A stretch of 24,424 nucleotides of DNA, taken from positions 1-24,424 of IMG/VR virus record IMGVR_UViG_3300013133_000066. One strand, 5' to 3'. The notes below the pieces were generated by a model. It worked only from the letters and a program-made list of their open reading frames with translations. It was not told the origin of the DNA and did no database searches. The position numbers and the translations under genes were made by a program. Positions 10,301 to 15,918 of the stretch are shown here, piece by piece. The stretch's first letter is position 1; the number at the start of each line of letters is the position of its first letter. The DNA is from a virus.

Positions 10301-10429
10301 CTTTTGCGTTGCATCTACAAGTGCAAAGAGCGAGTCCGTGAACTTTCCAGTCACACGACTCGCTCTGTCGACATTAGAGATGTAATCAGCAAAATCTGCT
10401 GAATATGTAAAGCCTGTTTCTTCCGGCAT
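4373..10429 (-). CDS. Tape measure protein (TP901-type core)
   Basis: A 2018-residue protein, the largest gene here. It sets tail length and is threaded through the tail tube. Residues 1-290 are helical and Ala/Gln-rich with two copies of an IQTGL-x-x-x-Y-x-x-x-Q-A-R-Q unit. Residues 291-835 hold six ~91-residue repeats. Residues ~870-1180 match the TP901 core style (DEFNLDILDVAGGAYQAISN; LDESVNLLSSTLNSYSLGLK; MADTFGNVTILGSQLGVEME). Hydrophobic segments lie at ~1201-1255 and 1294-1310, the usual membrane-active part. A long coiled-coil-rich stretch follows. The C-terminus has GEFVVNAKNTARF and GGINVSIHGGKTNEASAREI, typical tape measure endings. ATG at 10429 follows AGGTAGGAGGT. It lies directly after the tail chaperone and gp10-like genes. 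At ~1.5 angstrom per residue (known scaling) the tail would be ~300 nm; this is an estimate. Confidence 0.95.
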   Translation of the reverse strand: MPEETGFTYSADFADYISNVDRASRVTGKFTDSLFALVDATQKTVENQNRLLRTFQQGSDAIVESAKGTVEALLAASKGQDAAGQETVKVQKRTASEIIAIQTGLTDYLTKNQARQAELLRKRPKTESGKAERGIELEFLKAQAADAQLLIDKLSEGGVEAVLQAGGRAVAGLAQVTQAHKEAAQANIETERKAANEIASIQTGLNQLYAQNAQRQRDLLAAKAANSGKFKKGELKEFKALGVENRQIKDTLKIFGQVAGQFRTLTSQSKDAAQGFTDLADSIASLDIRGELLKGIDLGKFDEKNSLRVQRHAEALAQLIPNLGLTKTRMQELSAALASNSLDFTKLTAAEFKAALSIQAFNLSASKIKPTLDQSGKSLTDLATKLFGLLGPISQLSQFDQATIGEAVATLANRSKDIAPERVEQLFQAFRNGTPIVEALSNSERKLLGNIKNVIALYEQRVKAQQGSGIRDELFKGVNLDSLKIDDKTKLLGQFSSIETTVNSLRLTKDEAIKLFQTLSQTGQVTDNAGAGITRLEQKMLRFIGTLRQVTDVSGQLNQQKLDGLSVELLSKLGGFGNKFDDKGIRSILTALNSVTTAAKDIDSTKIDTLFDGLLKGLGPTANLSQELQKLQLAFLNLIDVYKKAQSAASGANSDLFNGLDFDKLKNTDQKVFLSSLNSLQAMGEKAGYTDAQMSQLFATLKSGSPNLTNLSKVERELIAKMLQHIEVTKKLAIDNDALQKSLTDLSAEFAKALGGFQNFQPPDMKRILTSLETVKNALNGIDPKKAQDLFQHLQSGGIPLTNLSRDMAKLQTSLLGLINAFQKAGAAGEDAGQRVFLSWHGLARLLVVQQLHTAIGRFNAALSDAVRTSTDFSIRIAQIQTISSELENNILKVDKSTQAWSRSLRSLSDEFNLDILDVAGGAYQAISNQITNAAQSQRFLADAAAFAKLNVATLDESVNLLSSTLNSYSLGLKSTIRSQNTLFKTIELGRVLASDMADTFGNVTILGSQLGVEMEEVGAAIAGISRQGVKADNTLTFLRNLFLKLIDPTDAMIELYNKWNVESGQAAVAQFGLVGVLRKLQDELQNSGNSAALAAELLGRIRAIIPALALTGRDTFAQFEADLKEFGVTQDQIEKNFEAMSAKLDLITQSAGEKFRNELNQTRNVISAVFGDDMLRLFQNFNDNFFDLSDTVKVFAENTIVVINTVVNLTAAVTKIVALISNFTLGTEGSVITLQFLTGAITSVVFVGGGLSYLFKKLQIDAAATAISLGTVKLALDRIAVSANTAWSGLNKITVVLTVLSIGYTYYTQLVEEQNAAIRESHAKTADAIAKAGETAAKRRALELAKELRLFEVVETEKTRIIKQQLNARIQATKDQIKASVTIDEPIIDALKTQKLLLPEFDLQVPKIVLEEPEDFFNHIEKQLQDSLSAVDKIKDSLKDFDTKDLQGLLQDYQNLSTKVIFNNQTLKIEDVQKSRDLFQDILNTIEKIRDIRIKAVEKLKKDLEDSVKLLDKLKGDFDKDLFGFQLEGLTDANKLTAIDARIQGLIAKSKQFEIAGEFEKARDALDEAIELTKEQISIQKSGNKDLADLGIKRAVDTTNFEDVSKKRIDLEERIKQTRSTGVKTAEQELTDFENDAKVIITQRLANEEKAIELIQKRSVAVGDALKYLKEEKKLVENINILLDEQIKKRQKLNQTLTDGETALNTFIGDVGGNLSTLTALFDSMVSKISLVKDSTGQDFLARAAEIEKNTLAVLQSNTATQAEKAAAAKKAIDDANKLLNDFSESEAGKKSLLDIGKVFGSTGKDALTPENKEKFAETDKFFADAQNELRLKEQAVATTKAAITELQKEVALNVQLLAQHGLVANAAANSAQQQANAQAKVNDALKEQLQLLDQLRAKAVASGTIKVPPINQGNLTTVKGNDTGGHIVGKKGMDANMIPVSNGEFVVNAKNTARFKSQIQAMNLGIPPRGFDTGGQVTNFNGGINVSIHGGKTNEASAREIASLLRTEMRRGNVRL
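7925..9559 (-). repeat. Six tandem ~91-residue repeats inside the tape measure gene
   Basis: Repeat anchors fall at residues ~291 (ELLKGIDLGKF), 382 (LATKLFGLLG), 473 (ELFKGVNLDSL), 565 (LSVELLSKLGGF), 655 (DLFNGLDFDKL) and 746 (LSAEFAKALGGF), so spacing is 90-92 residues throughout. Odd copies share LxxGxDLxxL and even copies share LSxELxxxLGGF, implying a ~182-residue unit present three times. Each copy also contains an LF-x-x-L-x-x-G-x-x-x-x-x-LS segment. Copies are diverged at DNA level, so they are old duplications. Confidence 0.85.
9680..10147 (-). repeat. Two-copy ~99-residue repeat near the tape measure N-terminus
   Basis: Residues ~95-120 (ASEIIAIQTGLTDYLTKNQA, then RQAELL) and ~194-220 (ANEIASIQTGLNQLYAQNAQ, then RQRDLL) are clearly the same unit offset by 99 residues. 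Each is followed by a basic linker and an E-rich helix. This is separate from the 91-residue repeats that follow. Confidence 0.75.
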
Positions 10430-10434
10430 ACCTC

Positions 10435-10995
10435 CTACCTCACCGTGAATTGCTTACGTCTACGTAGACGTTTGCCACCTAATACCGTGCCCTTATTTCC
10501 CGGACCGAATGAGACTACCGTATTAATAATGTAACCAGCCAACTCAATTTGGTCAATCTGCTTCATCTTTTCAAGATAGGCAATACGCCCTCTTTCAAAA
10601 CTTTCCCAAGCTCGCTGCTGAAATCCAAATTCATGCAAATTGTAGTAATTCAATTTCACTTGGAAAGAAAACTTAACTGCACCTTCTTTAGGTAAATGGG
10701 ATTTTTCAAAATGTTTACCTGATGCAGGTTGCTTAGGAACTGTAGGCACACCAGGCTGCTTATGCTTTAGACCAAAGACAACTGGTGCGATGGATAATGT
10801 CTCATCCAAGGCCGCGGCCAAATTTAGAAAGGTGCCTGCGGCAAGACCACTTTGAACAGGTACAACTTCAAATGCCGCCACTATGAAATCTCTTGCTGCA
10901 TCTCTCATATGCTGAATCAACAGCTTTTCAATATCACTTGAAAGTTCTTGATCTTGGAGCTTAGGAATTGAGAACTTACCACTAATTCTAGGCAT
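10435..10995 (-). CDS. HK97 gp10-like tail completion / neck protein
   Basis: The preferred start is ATG at 10995, six bases after a clear GGAG and 1 base after the stop of the small gene before it; this gives 186 residues. A TTG-initiated version 15 codons longer exists but lacks a good ribosome binding site. The segment RDFIVAAFEVVPVQSGLAAG, followed by TFLNLAAAL, is typical of gp10-like proteins, in which a helix ends in 'VP-x-x-[ST]G-x-x-x-x'. LNYYNLHEFGFQQRAWESFE resembles the middle strand and helix of that family. Proteins of this group help complete the head-tail joint or tail. The position between tail chaperone and tape measure is slightly unusual, since gp10-like genes more often lie before the tube gene. 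A minor tail protein role is the alternative. Confidence 0.65.
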   Translation of the reverse strand: MPRISGKFSIPKLQDQELSSDIEKLLIQHMRDAARDFIVAAFEVVPVQSGLAAGTFLNLAAALDETLSIAPVVFGLKHKQPGVPTVPKQPASGKHFEKSHLPKEGAVKFSFQVKLNYYNLHEFGFQQRAWESFERGRIAYLEKMKQIDQIELAGYIINTVVSFGPGNKGTVLGGKRLRRRKQFTVR

Positions 10996-10996
10996 G

Positions 10997-11161
10997 TTAT
11001 TCTCCTGCCTCTTCGTGGTCGCGAATTTGAGAATAAGCAATTAAGTGAGCTTGAGTGATAACATCATTATCACTCCAGCTTCGTCGGACATGCGGAGGTA
11101 AGAGGTTAAAGCGTTCACAACTTCGCCAAATCGCATAGGTCGCTGTTCTGCCTTTCGGCAT
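10997..11161 (-). CDS. Small tail assembly chaperone ORF (gpT-like), expressed by frameshift or its own ATG
   Basis: A 54-residue ORF, MPKGRTATYAIWRSCERFNL to ...YSQIRDHEEAGE. ATG at 11161 lies 2 bases past the TGA of the longer chaperone gene, and its stop is 1 base before the next ATG. The C-terminal helix (HLIAYSQIRDHEEAGE) resembles the T part of lambda-like G/GT tail chaperones. The frame is open upstream of ATG through to the slippery heptamer at 11191-11197, so -1 slippage there would append SWSYDPAKLI plus these 54 residues to the first 148 residues of the upstream protein, about 212 in all. Both the arrangement immediately before the tape measure gene and the open frame support a G/GT system. 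Confidence 0.8.
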   Translation of the reverse strand: MPKGRTATYAIWRSCERFNLLPPHVRRSWSDNDVITQAHLIAYSQIRDHEEAGE

Positions 11162-11163
11162 TA

Positions 11164-11634
11164 TCAATTTAGCTGGGTCGTACGACCAGCTAAAAAATCT
11201 TCACGTGCTGCCTTGATCTTAGCATCATCAAGACCATTAATTTGTAAACATGCTTCAATGATCAACTTAATTTCAGAATCGTTTAACCGAGCATCCTTGA
11301 ACTCGGTCATGTAGTTTGACCAAGTTTCCGGTTTGTCCATCACCACTGTATCCCAAGTCAGACCATCGGTCTGCTCAAGAGACTTAATGACGATGAACGA
11401 TAATCGTTTTGTTGCATACTCCATCTGCTTAACTTTGAAACCGGGTTCCTCAAGGTCAGGCTCGGCCGCCTTACCTTTCCTTTGAATGAACCCGGGCTTA
11501 GGCAGAGGACAGATACTATCAAAAAGTGAAAAATCTGTAACAGGCACAACTTTAAACACTAAGTTGGCCTTTGGACGAGGCAACACCACAAAATCGTGAA
11601 TATCTGTATCGACCGGTGCATCGAAGAACTTCAT
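11164..11634 (-). CDS. Tail assembly chaperone (gpG-like)
   Basis: A 156-residue protein starting at ATG 11634. It contains the pattern 'FDSICPLPKPGFIQRKG', an acidic linker, 'KRLSFIVIKSLEQTDGLTWD' and 'PETWSNYMTEFKDARLNDSE', which is the usual layout of siphovirus G-type tail chaperones. These bind the tape measure protein during tail assembly and are absent from the finished particle. It follows the tail tube gene and precedes the tape measure gene, as in lambda. Near its 3' end is a slippery site, so a minority of ribosomes should make a longer GT-like product. The last residues (AGRTTQLN) belong only to the unshifted form. Confidence 0.85.
   Translation of the reverse strand: MKFFDAPVDTDIHDFVVLPRPKANLVFKVVPVTDFSLFDSICPLPKPGFIQRKGKAAEPDLEEPGFKVKQMEYATKRLSFIVIKSLEQTDGLTWDTVVMDKPETWSNYMTEFKDARLNDSEIKLIIEACLQINGLDDAKIKAAREDFLAGRTTQLN
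11191..11197 (-). promoter_or_regulatory. Programmed -1 ribosomal frameshift site (T TTT TTA)
   Basis: On the minus strand the heptamer T TTT TTA sits in exactly the zero-frame phase (GAT TTT TTA GCT) at codons 146-148 of the 156-codon tail chaperone. Three bases later comes a perfect 12-base palindrome, GGTCGTACGACC, which with flanking AGCT/AGCT bases can form a hairpin stimulator. After -1 slippage the frame is open into the next small ORF. The geometry is the classic X XXY YYZ one; activity itself is inferred. Confidence 0.85.
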
Positions 11635-11648
11635 GGTTCAACAGCTTT

Positions 11649-12140
11649 CTAGGGCTGAGCCGTACGCGTAGCAGTGGGACGAGTCTGGTTAGAACGACCA
11701 CGAATGGACAGAGTACCTTCCTTGAGATCATGCTGAACTTCATCAGCACGGAAGGGAGTGAACTCAAGTGTCTCAAGGAAAACATCTTCGCAAATAGGTG
11801 TGTGCAGAACTTCAAGAGTCACAGCGTAAGGCTGGCAAGCATCCGAATCAACTGTTACCCAAGACGCTGCGTTACCCACCTTATCCAGAGCATCCTCGAT
11901 GGACACATCCGTACCGGCACCACGCACAAACTCCAGCGTCGCATCCAGCGAAATCTCAACAGGCTCCTCATCGCCCTCCACCACTTCGTCAAGCAGACCA
12001 CGATCACGACGGTAATCGTAGTTGTTCTTCGTTGTGTAGTTGAGAGTACCATCACCAATCTTGACGGTAATCTCATTCGGCGTTGGTTCTGTGCCGTCCT
12101 TGAACTTGATAACGCAGTTTTTCAGGTCGATCCGAGCCAT
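11649..12140 (-). CDS. Major tail tube protein
   Basis: A 163-residue protein with a strong AGGAGG ribosome binding site 5 bases before ATG 12140. The layout matches a common siphovirus tube family: an opening strand (MARIDLKNCVIKFKDGT), 'TPNEITVKIGDGTLNYTTKN', 'DRGLLDEVVEGDEEPVEISL', 'DALDKVGNAASWVTVDSDAC', and 'FRADEVQHDLKEGTLSIRGR'. It forms the stacked rings of the tail tube around the tape measure protein. The gene is GC-richer than the chaperone and neck genes on either side, consistent with high-copy expression. A G/GT-type chaperone gene directly downstream supports the call. Confidence 0.85.
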   Translation of the reverse strand: MARIDLKNCVIKFKDGTEPTPNEITVKIGDGTLNYTTKNNYDYRRDRGLLDEVVEGDEEPVEISLDATLEFVRGAGTDVSIEDALDKVGNAASWVTVDSDACQPYAVTLEVLHTPICEDVFLETLEFTPFRADEVQHDLKEGTLSIRGRSNQTRPTATRTAQP

Positions 12141-12149
12141 CGTAGCCTC

Positions 12150-12581
12150 CTAGAGGCACAATCGGAATGTGCCTTCAACTGTGGAGAAGTCGAGATTCGA
12201 GGTTTTCTCGACACTAAAATTCGTCACCTTAATTGGTGTCAAGCGTTCCAGACACCCTAATGAATCTTCTGGAACTTCACCGAGTTTCAAAATATGAATA
12301 GGGAGAGAAAAGATTTGAGAACCACGACCCACAATTGCTGTCTTAGCAAAAGGGTCAGTGGGGACAATCTTATGACGCACCAACAAATTGATGGCAATAA
12401 TGTAATTGACTTCATTACCTGATGGGTAGATATCAGGTCCATTCAAACGTAATTCAAAGCGAGTCTCAGGCAAGACTCCGGAGGTTTGCACTCCATCAAA
12501 ATACAATGGATAATCACCTTTGTTGTCAGTGAAGTGTTTGCAAATGGATTTGGTTAGCCAACGGATTACGTTTTCATCCAT
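12150..12581 (-). CDS. Tail terminator / neck protein candidate
   Basis: A 143-residue protein whose ATG (12581) overlaps the preceding stop by 8 bases. It starts with a helix (NVIRWLTKSICKHF), then 'YPLYFDGVQTSG', 'RFELRLNGPDIYPSGNEVNY', and a strand 'IIAINLLVRHKIV'. This alpha-beta order, with 'W[FI]ELRLDGP' and a long polar strand, is seen in phage tail terminator or completion proteins encoded directly before the tail tube gene. It would cap the tube and join it to the neck. The family assignment rests on position plus overall pattern, so it is moderate. Confidence 0.65.
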   Translation of the reverse strand: MDENVIRWLTKSICKHFTDNKGDYPLYFDGVQTSGVLPETRFELRLNGPDIYPSGNEVNYIIAINLLVRHKIVPTDPFAKTAIVGRGSQIFSLPIHILKLGEVPEDSLGCLERLTPIKVTNFSVEKTSNLDFSTVEGTFRLCL

Positions 12582-12942
12582 CGGTTCGGGTCTTTAGTAC
12601 GTGTGCCCCGTCATAGGTGTAAATTTCAACTACAATATCCCGTTGATTTCCAATAGTGAGATAATCATCTTTCAGAGGTGAAATTGGTAAGTCAACAGGA
12701 TCAATCATCAGCCAGCGTTCGTTCTTATCGACGAACGCACCAAAGTTAAAGGGCTGATTAAGAACGCGGCGAATAATTTTTGAAGACCTAGGAAGTACGA
12801 TAACTTGAAACAAATTATAGGTGTCAACAACAACATCGGCAGTACCTGCTGAAATATCAATCGGACCAATGTTAGGTCGGTTATAGATGGCTTGTACACC
12901 AAAAGCCCTTTTGAGACTATAGATGGTGCTACTTGTTAGCAT
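12574..12942 (-). CDS. Head-tail connector (head closure) candidate
   Basis: A 122-residue protein if started at ATG 12942. A TTG four codons earlier is possible but less likely. The chosen start overlaps the preceding gene by 14 bases. It is beta-rich: 'DVVVDTYNLFQVIVLPRSSK', a central 'DKNERWLMIDPVDLPI', then 'DDYLTIGNQRDIVVEIYTYD'. The location between the coat gene and the tail terminator candidate is where head closure or stopper proteins are encoded. I do not recognise a specific family; the role is inferred from synteny. Confidence 0.65.
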   Translation of the reverse strand: MLTSSTIYSLKRAFGVQAIYNRPNIGPIDISAGTADVVVDTYNLFQVIVLPRSSKIIRRVLNQPFNFGAFVDKNERWLMIDPVDLPISPLKDDYLTIGNQRDIVVEIYTYDGAHVLKTRTDG

Positions 12943-13213
12943 TCTGAAGCTCAACTCTTAAGGTTTTGATCTCATCATTCAATTTACTCGTTTGCTCTAC
13001 ACATTTGTCCATTTGCGAAGACATTCGCAGCAAGGATTCATTAATGAATCGTTTGTCTTCAATATAAGGAGAATGTTTCTGAATCAGTTCAATAGTTTCA
13101 GTTGATGTCACATATTTATTAGCTCCTGACAGCCAAAACGCTAACATGGCACAGGCGACGCCTGCTAACGCTGAGGCTGTTTGTTTCCACCAGTCGGCAA
13201 CAGGCTCTGACAC
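12929..13213 (-). CDS. Small membrane-anchored coiled-coil protein
   Basis: The start is taken as GTG 13213, eight bases after AAGGAGG; a TTG at 13231 would place the ribosome binding site inside the gene. This gives 94 residues. Residues 12-29 (TASALAGVACAMLAFWLSG) form one membrane span. Residues ~65-94 are a heptad-like coiled coil (MDKCVEQTSKLNDEIKTLRV). Topology is one span plus a long soluble helix. Such proteins occur beside coat genes in many phages, sometimes labelled holin or spanin-like, but with no lysin nearby there is no basis for that. It follows a strong hairpin and has its own ribosome binding site. Confidence 0.7.
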   Translation of the reverse strand: MSEPVADWWKQTASALAGVACAMLAFWLSGANKYVTSTETIELIQKHSPYIEDKRFINESLLRMSSQMDKCVEQTSKLNDEIKTLRVELQNANK

Positions 13214-13221
13214 TGCATTCA

Positions 13222-13267
13222 CCTCCTTCAAAGGAGGAGGGCAGCAGTATTACTGCCCTCCTCCTTT
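13222..13267 (-). terminator. 15-bp hairpin after the capsid gene, overlapping an alternative hairpin on the next gene's ribosome binding site
   Basis: Arms at 13230-13244 and 13253-13267 are perfect 15-bp complements around an 8-base loop, starting 7 bases after the capsid stop. On the minus strand the 3' arm ends in only TTT, so it is a weak intrinsic terminator or an mRNA-end stabiliser. A second, exclusive hairpin (arms 13222-13228 and 13231-13237) pairs the same CCTCCTT with the AAGGAGG of the next gene. Confidence 0.7.
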
Positions 13268-13274
13268 TGATGGA

Positions 13275-14657
13275 TTAACCCAGGAGAACGGCTCCCAGAT
13301 TGGTGTCCAGCACCTTGATACCACAGAGCATATCAAGGGTCACGATGGTACCCGCCTTGATACCGTCGTAAGACAGAGTGGCACGCATCGAGAAGCCGTT
13401 GTTGTTGACGAACGCCGACAACGCTCCCGTCTGGGCACGGACAGCAGCCATCGGGCGAGTCACCAGAGCAATAGCATTCCGATGGAACGCAAAGTTAAAG
13501 TCGGTCGCCGGACCGCTCTTGAGAAGAGCGTCGTCAACCAGAGCAGCCTCCAGCGGACGATCCAGCATGATCGTAGAGGAAGTCGGCATCTCAACGATCG
13601 TATAGATCGCAGCACTCGGAGAATCACCGAACGACACGATCTGACCGACCTGCAAATTCTTTGTGAATCCGTCGAACGCGATCGGCTCAGCCCAACCAAC
13701 GGGATAACCAGCACCGTTGTTCACGGCACCCGTACCGTACCAGCTAATGACTTCGTTGTCAGCGACGTCATTCTTGAGACCCGTGGTCAGGGTCAGCGTC
13801 GGGGCCGAGTAGCTGGCAACACGGTAGACACCACCACCGATCTTGACCCAGCTATTAGCCGTGATAGCGGCACCATTGTCCGTTGCGATGACAGTAGCAC
13901 CCTTGGAGTGGGCACCATCAACGGTCGCGACGACGTTCACGTCCACTGCAGCATCGAGAATGCTCGGCATATTCTGGGCCATGTAATGGTCGAAGCCGAG
14001 CTTACGACCAAGGCTGGCCTCACGCAGAGCCGTACCATCGTCACCGACCTTCTCAGCACTGTGGAACACAGCGTTCGACAGCACGTGAGTCTCGGAGGTC
14101 GGATTCCAAATCATATGGCGTCCTGTCTCATACGCCTTATTCTGATTCAGAACCTGACGGGTGCCGAGAATACCAGTCACAGCATTGCTGCTGGAGAGCT
14201 GGTTGGCCAGCGGGTAGGAGTTACCCAGGAAGTGAGCGTACTGCGACAGGACCAGACGATCGAGGAACCGAGCCTGAGCAATCATCGCACTACGAAGATA
14301 AATCTCAACAAGGTTCTTGAAGCTGTAGGCTTCTTCACCATCCCGGAGCAGGAACGAGACGTAAACGAGCTGGTTCAGGGGAACCTGCACGCTAGCCGCC
14401 GTTGCGTCCTGCAGAGCCACGTCAGCCGTAATAGGCCGACGCTTCGCCGTGAACTCGCTCGGGCGGCGAGTATTGATGGTATCACCAAAACGAGCCACGA
14501 GAGGCTCAAAATCACGGTGGACGAGCTGAGCCGCCACCATGTTCTCTTCAAGGATTGCAAGACCTTCCTGAGCCCAAAGCTCAGGAATCATAGCATCAAA
14601 ATCGTTAGCATAAGGTGTGACGAACGAACGAAAACGAATCGTGACTTTACCAGTCAT
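13275..14657 (-). CDS. Major capsid protein
   Basis: A 460-residue protein starting at ATG 14657 after GAGGTAACTACG. The N-terminal part (FDAMIPELWAQEGLAILEEN, 'VHRDFEPLVARFGDTINTRR') and the helix-rich segment 'NLVEIYLRSAMIAQARFLDR' resemble P22-type coat proteins, an HK97-fold group. The C-terminal half has an inserted beta-rich region (residues ~250-350) and 'FAFHRNAIALVTRPM', common in such coats. It follows a scaffold gene and precedes neck genes. Base composition is markedly GC-richer than the flanking portal and tape measure genes, consistent with tuned codons for a very abundant product. Family is inferred from pattern; the role as coat protein is strongly supported by context. Confidence 0.9.
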   Translation of the reverse strand: MTGKVTIRFRSFVTPYANDFDAMIPELWAQEGLAILEENMVAAQLVHRDFEPLVARFGDTINTRRPSEFTAKRRPITADVALQDATAASVQVPLNQLVYVSFLLRDGEEAYSFKNLVEIYLRSAMIAQARFLDRLVLSQYAHFLGNSYPLANQLSSSNAVTGILGTRQVLNQNKAYETGRHMIWNPTSETHVLSNAVFHSAEKVGDDGTALREASLGRKLGFDHYMAQNMPSILDAAVDVNVVATVDGAHSKGATVIATDNGAAITANSWVKIGGGVYRVASYSAPTLTLTTGLKNDVADNEVISWYGTGAVNNGAGYPVGWAEPIAFDGFTKNLQVGQIVSFGDSPSAAIYTIVEMPTSSTIMLDRPLEAALVDDALLKSGPATDFNFAFHRNAIALVTRPMAAVRAQTGALSAFVNNNGFSMRATLSYDGIKAGTIVTLDMLCGIKVLDTNLGAVLLG

Positions 14658-14662
14658 CGTAG

Positions 14663-15406
14663 TTACCTCGCAACAGTGGGTCGGATCTTCGTACGATATT
14701 CTTCAGGACTAAGGGTCTTAAAATCAACATCTTTCGGCTTAGTAGTAGTGCCTGTAGCTCCGAGTCCATTCTTCAAATTAGAACGGAAGAGGTTTCCGTA
14801 AATTTCAGGCTCATCCTGCATAGCCTTAATTGCGTCATCGACACTGACGTCGAGGGTCTTTCCTTTAGCCGTGTCAAACTTAACCTTAACCGTGAACCGA
14901 CCAGTATCCTGTCCTGCCTCGTCAAGCAGCGGAACTAACCGTGCTGTCGAACCAAGAAGGGCCACGATCTGCCGCGGGTTATAGGCTTCGGCTGCCACAG
15001 CTCCATCCATAATCGAGCGATTAATCGTTTCGGCATGGTAACGAGTTTTCCACCCGTCACGATCCGTTTCAAGGTCTTTCAGAGCATTAGCATGCTGAGC
15101 TTCACGCCTCTTTGTCTCCTGTTCTGCCAGTTCTTTGTCAGACAGGAGCGAATTTCGCAACTCCTCAAGCTGCTGCTCTAACAATTTCTTTTCCGATTCA
15201 GTCGCACTTTGCCCCTTTTGAAGGCTTTCTGTGCGAGTGATAAGTTCACGAACTTTATCTTCCTGACGCTTCCGTTCGCCTTGAATAAGCTCAGCAACTT
15301 CGGCTTCTGTGAATGTTTTAGGTGTTGGTGTACCACCTGTTGCCCCTCCTTCCTCTGCGAATGGGAGAGCAAACAGATTAGTCCACCGGTAGGAGATATG
15401 AGTCAT
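14663..15406 (-). CDS. Capsid scaffolding protein
   Basis: A 247-residue protein with ATGA overlap to the preceding gene and a 5-base gap to the coat gene. Residues ~33-125 are highly charged and heptad-like (AEVAELIQGERKRQEDKVRE, KKLLEQQLEELRNSLLSDKE), giving a long coiled coil. 'AYNPRQIVALLGSTARLVPL' and a small C-terminal domain follow. This layout of helical rod then small C-terminal part, directly upstream of the coat gene, is typical of phage scaffolds that guide shell assembly and then leave or are cleaved. No protease domain is visible in it. Confidence 0.85.
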   Translation of the reverse strand: MTHISYRWTNLFALPFAEEGGATGGTPTPKTFTEAEVAELIQGERKRQEDKVRELITRTESLQKGQSATESEKKLLEQQLEELRNSLLSDKELAEQETKRREAQHANALKDLETDRDGWKTRYHAETINRSIMDGAVAAEAYNPRQIVALLGSTARLVPLLDEAGQDTGRFTVKVKFDTAKGKTLDVSVDDAIKAMQDEPEIYGNLFRSNLKNGLGATGTTTKPKDVDFKTLSPEEYRTKIRPTVAR

Positions 15407-15918
15407 GATACCCTTTCGAGCTTGATGGTCTGACTGTTACGGAGATAAGGCAACAAAAGCCTCCAAGCCTCCACACTAGGAATGCCGTGAGTAATATGAT
15501 CAGGCATACTGCGGAAGTAATTGCGACCTACGTCAGCGAAACGCTCAGATTGTACACGAAGATTATCAGCAGCTTTATCGGGGTCAAAGCCAGCAACAAG
15601 CTGATATGCGATCTCATAACAAGCGATTTCGATAGGTTTCGGCACTTCGGTCGAGTTATCGCGAGGAAACGCATGAGGTTGATCAGAAGAAGTCTTTTCA
15701 CCGACATAATTAAGATGGTCAAGTATGCGAGTCGATTGTTTTAGAGCCTTTTCCTTAGTAATATCTGTTGCAGCTTCCCAAGCTGCTGTATTCAGACGTT
15801 CTGAAAAATAGATATCAGCATTTGGAACACAACCGTAGGCATCAATGGTACGCCAGACACAAAATTCATGACCTAAGTCTAGCATGTCACTAGCGAGAGA
15901 GATGTCAATTTGACTCAT
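15403..15918 (-). CDS. DnaT-like head-tail connector
   Basis: A 171-residue protein with ATGA overlaps at both ends. The middle part (WEAATDITKEKALKQSTRIL, 'DHLNYVGEKTSSDQPHAFPR', 'PIEIACYEIAYQLVAG') matches the layout of the 'putative DnaT-like' connector family: 'ALIxATxxIDxLxFxGxKTxxxQxLxFPR' then a helix with 'EIAYxLLxG'. Members are encoded near portal or coat genes and are thought to form the ring below the portal. Despite the family nickname there is no sign of a replication role. Its place between portal and scaffold is slightly earlier than usual. Confidence 0.78.
   Translation of the reverse strand: MSQIDISLASDMLDLGHEFCVWRTIDAYGCVPNADIYFSERLNTAAWEAATDITKEKALKQSTRILDHLNYVGEKTSSDQPHAFPRDNSTEVPKPIEIACYEIAYQLVAGFDPDKAADNLRVQSERFADVGRNYFRSMPDHITHGIPSVEAWRLLLPYLRNSQTIKLERVS

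Noticed and set aside
11571-12260. Open frame on the plus strand opposite the tail tube and chaperone genes
   Set aside because: It crosses several well-supported minus-strand genes, has no ribosome binding site and no domain-like sequence.
12929-13213. Holin call for the one-span protein
   Set aside because: A membrane span plus coiled coil alone is not diagnostic, and no lysin or spanin is next to it.
13146-14801. Long open frame on the plus strand opposite the capsid gene (551 codons)
   Set aside because: It is the antisense shadow of a GC-rich, codon-tuned gene. The product is low-complexity, rich in R, T and S, with no recognisable domains or ribosome binding site, and the minus strand encodes a convincing coat protein.
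15403-15918. Replication primosome protein (DnaT)
   Set aside because: The resemblance is to the connector family that carries the DnaT-like label; position between portal and scaffold fits a neck protein.
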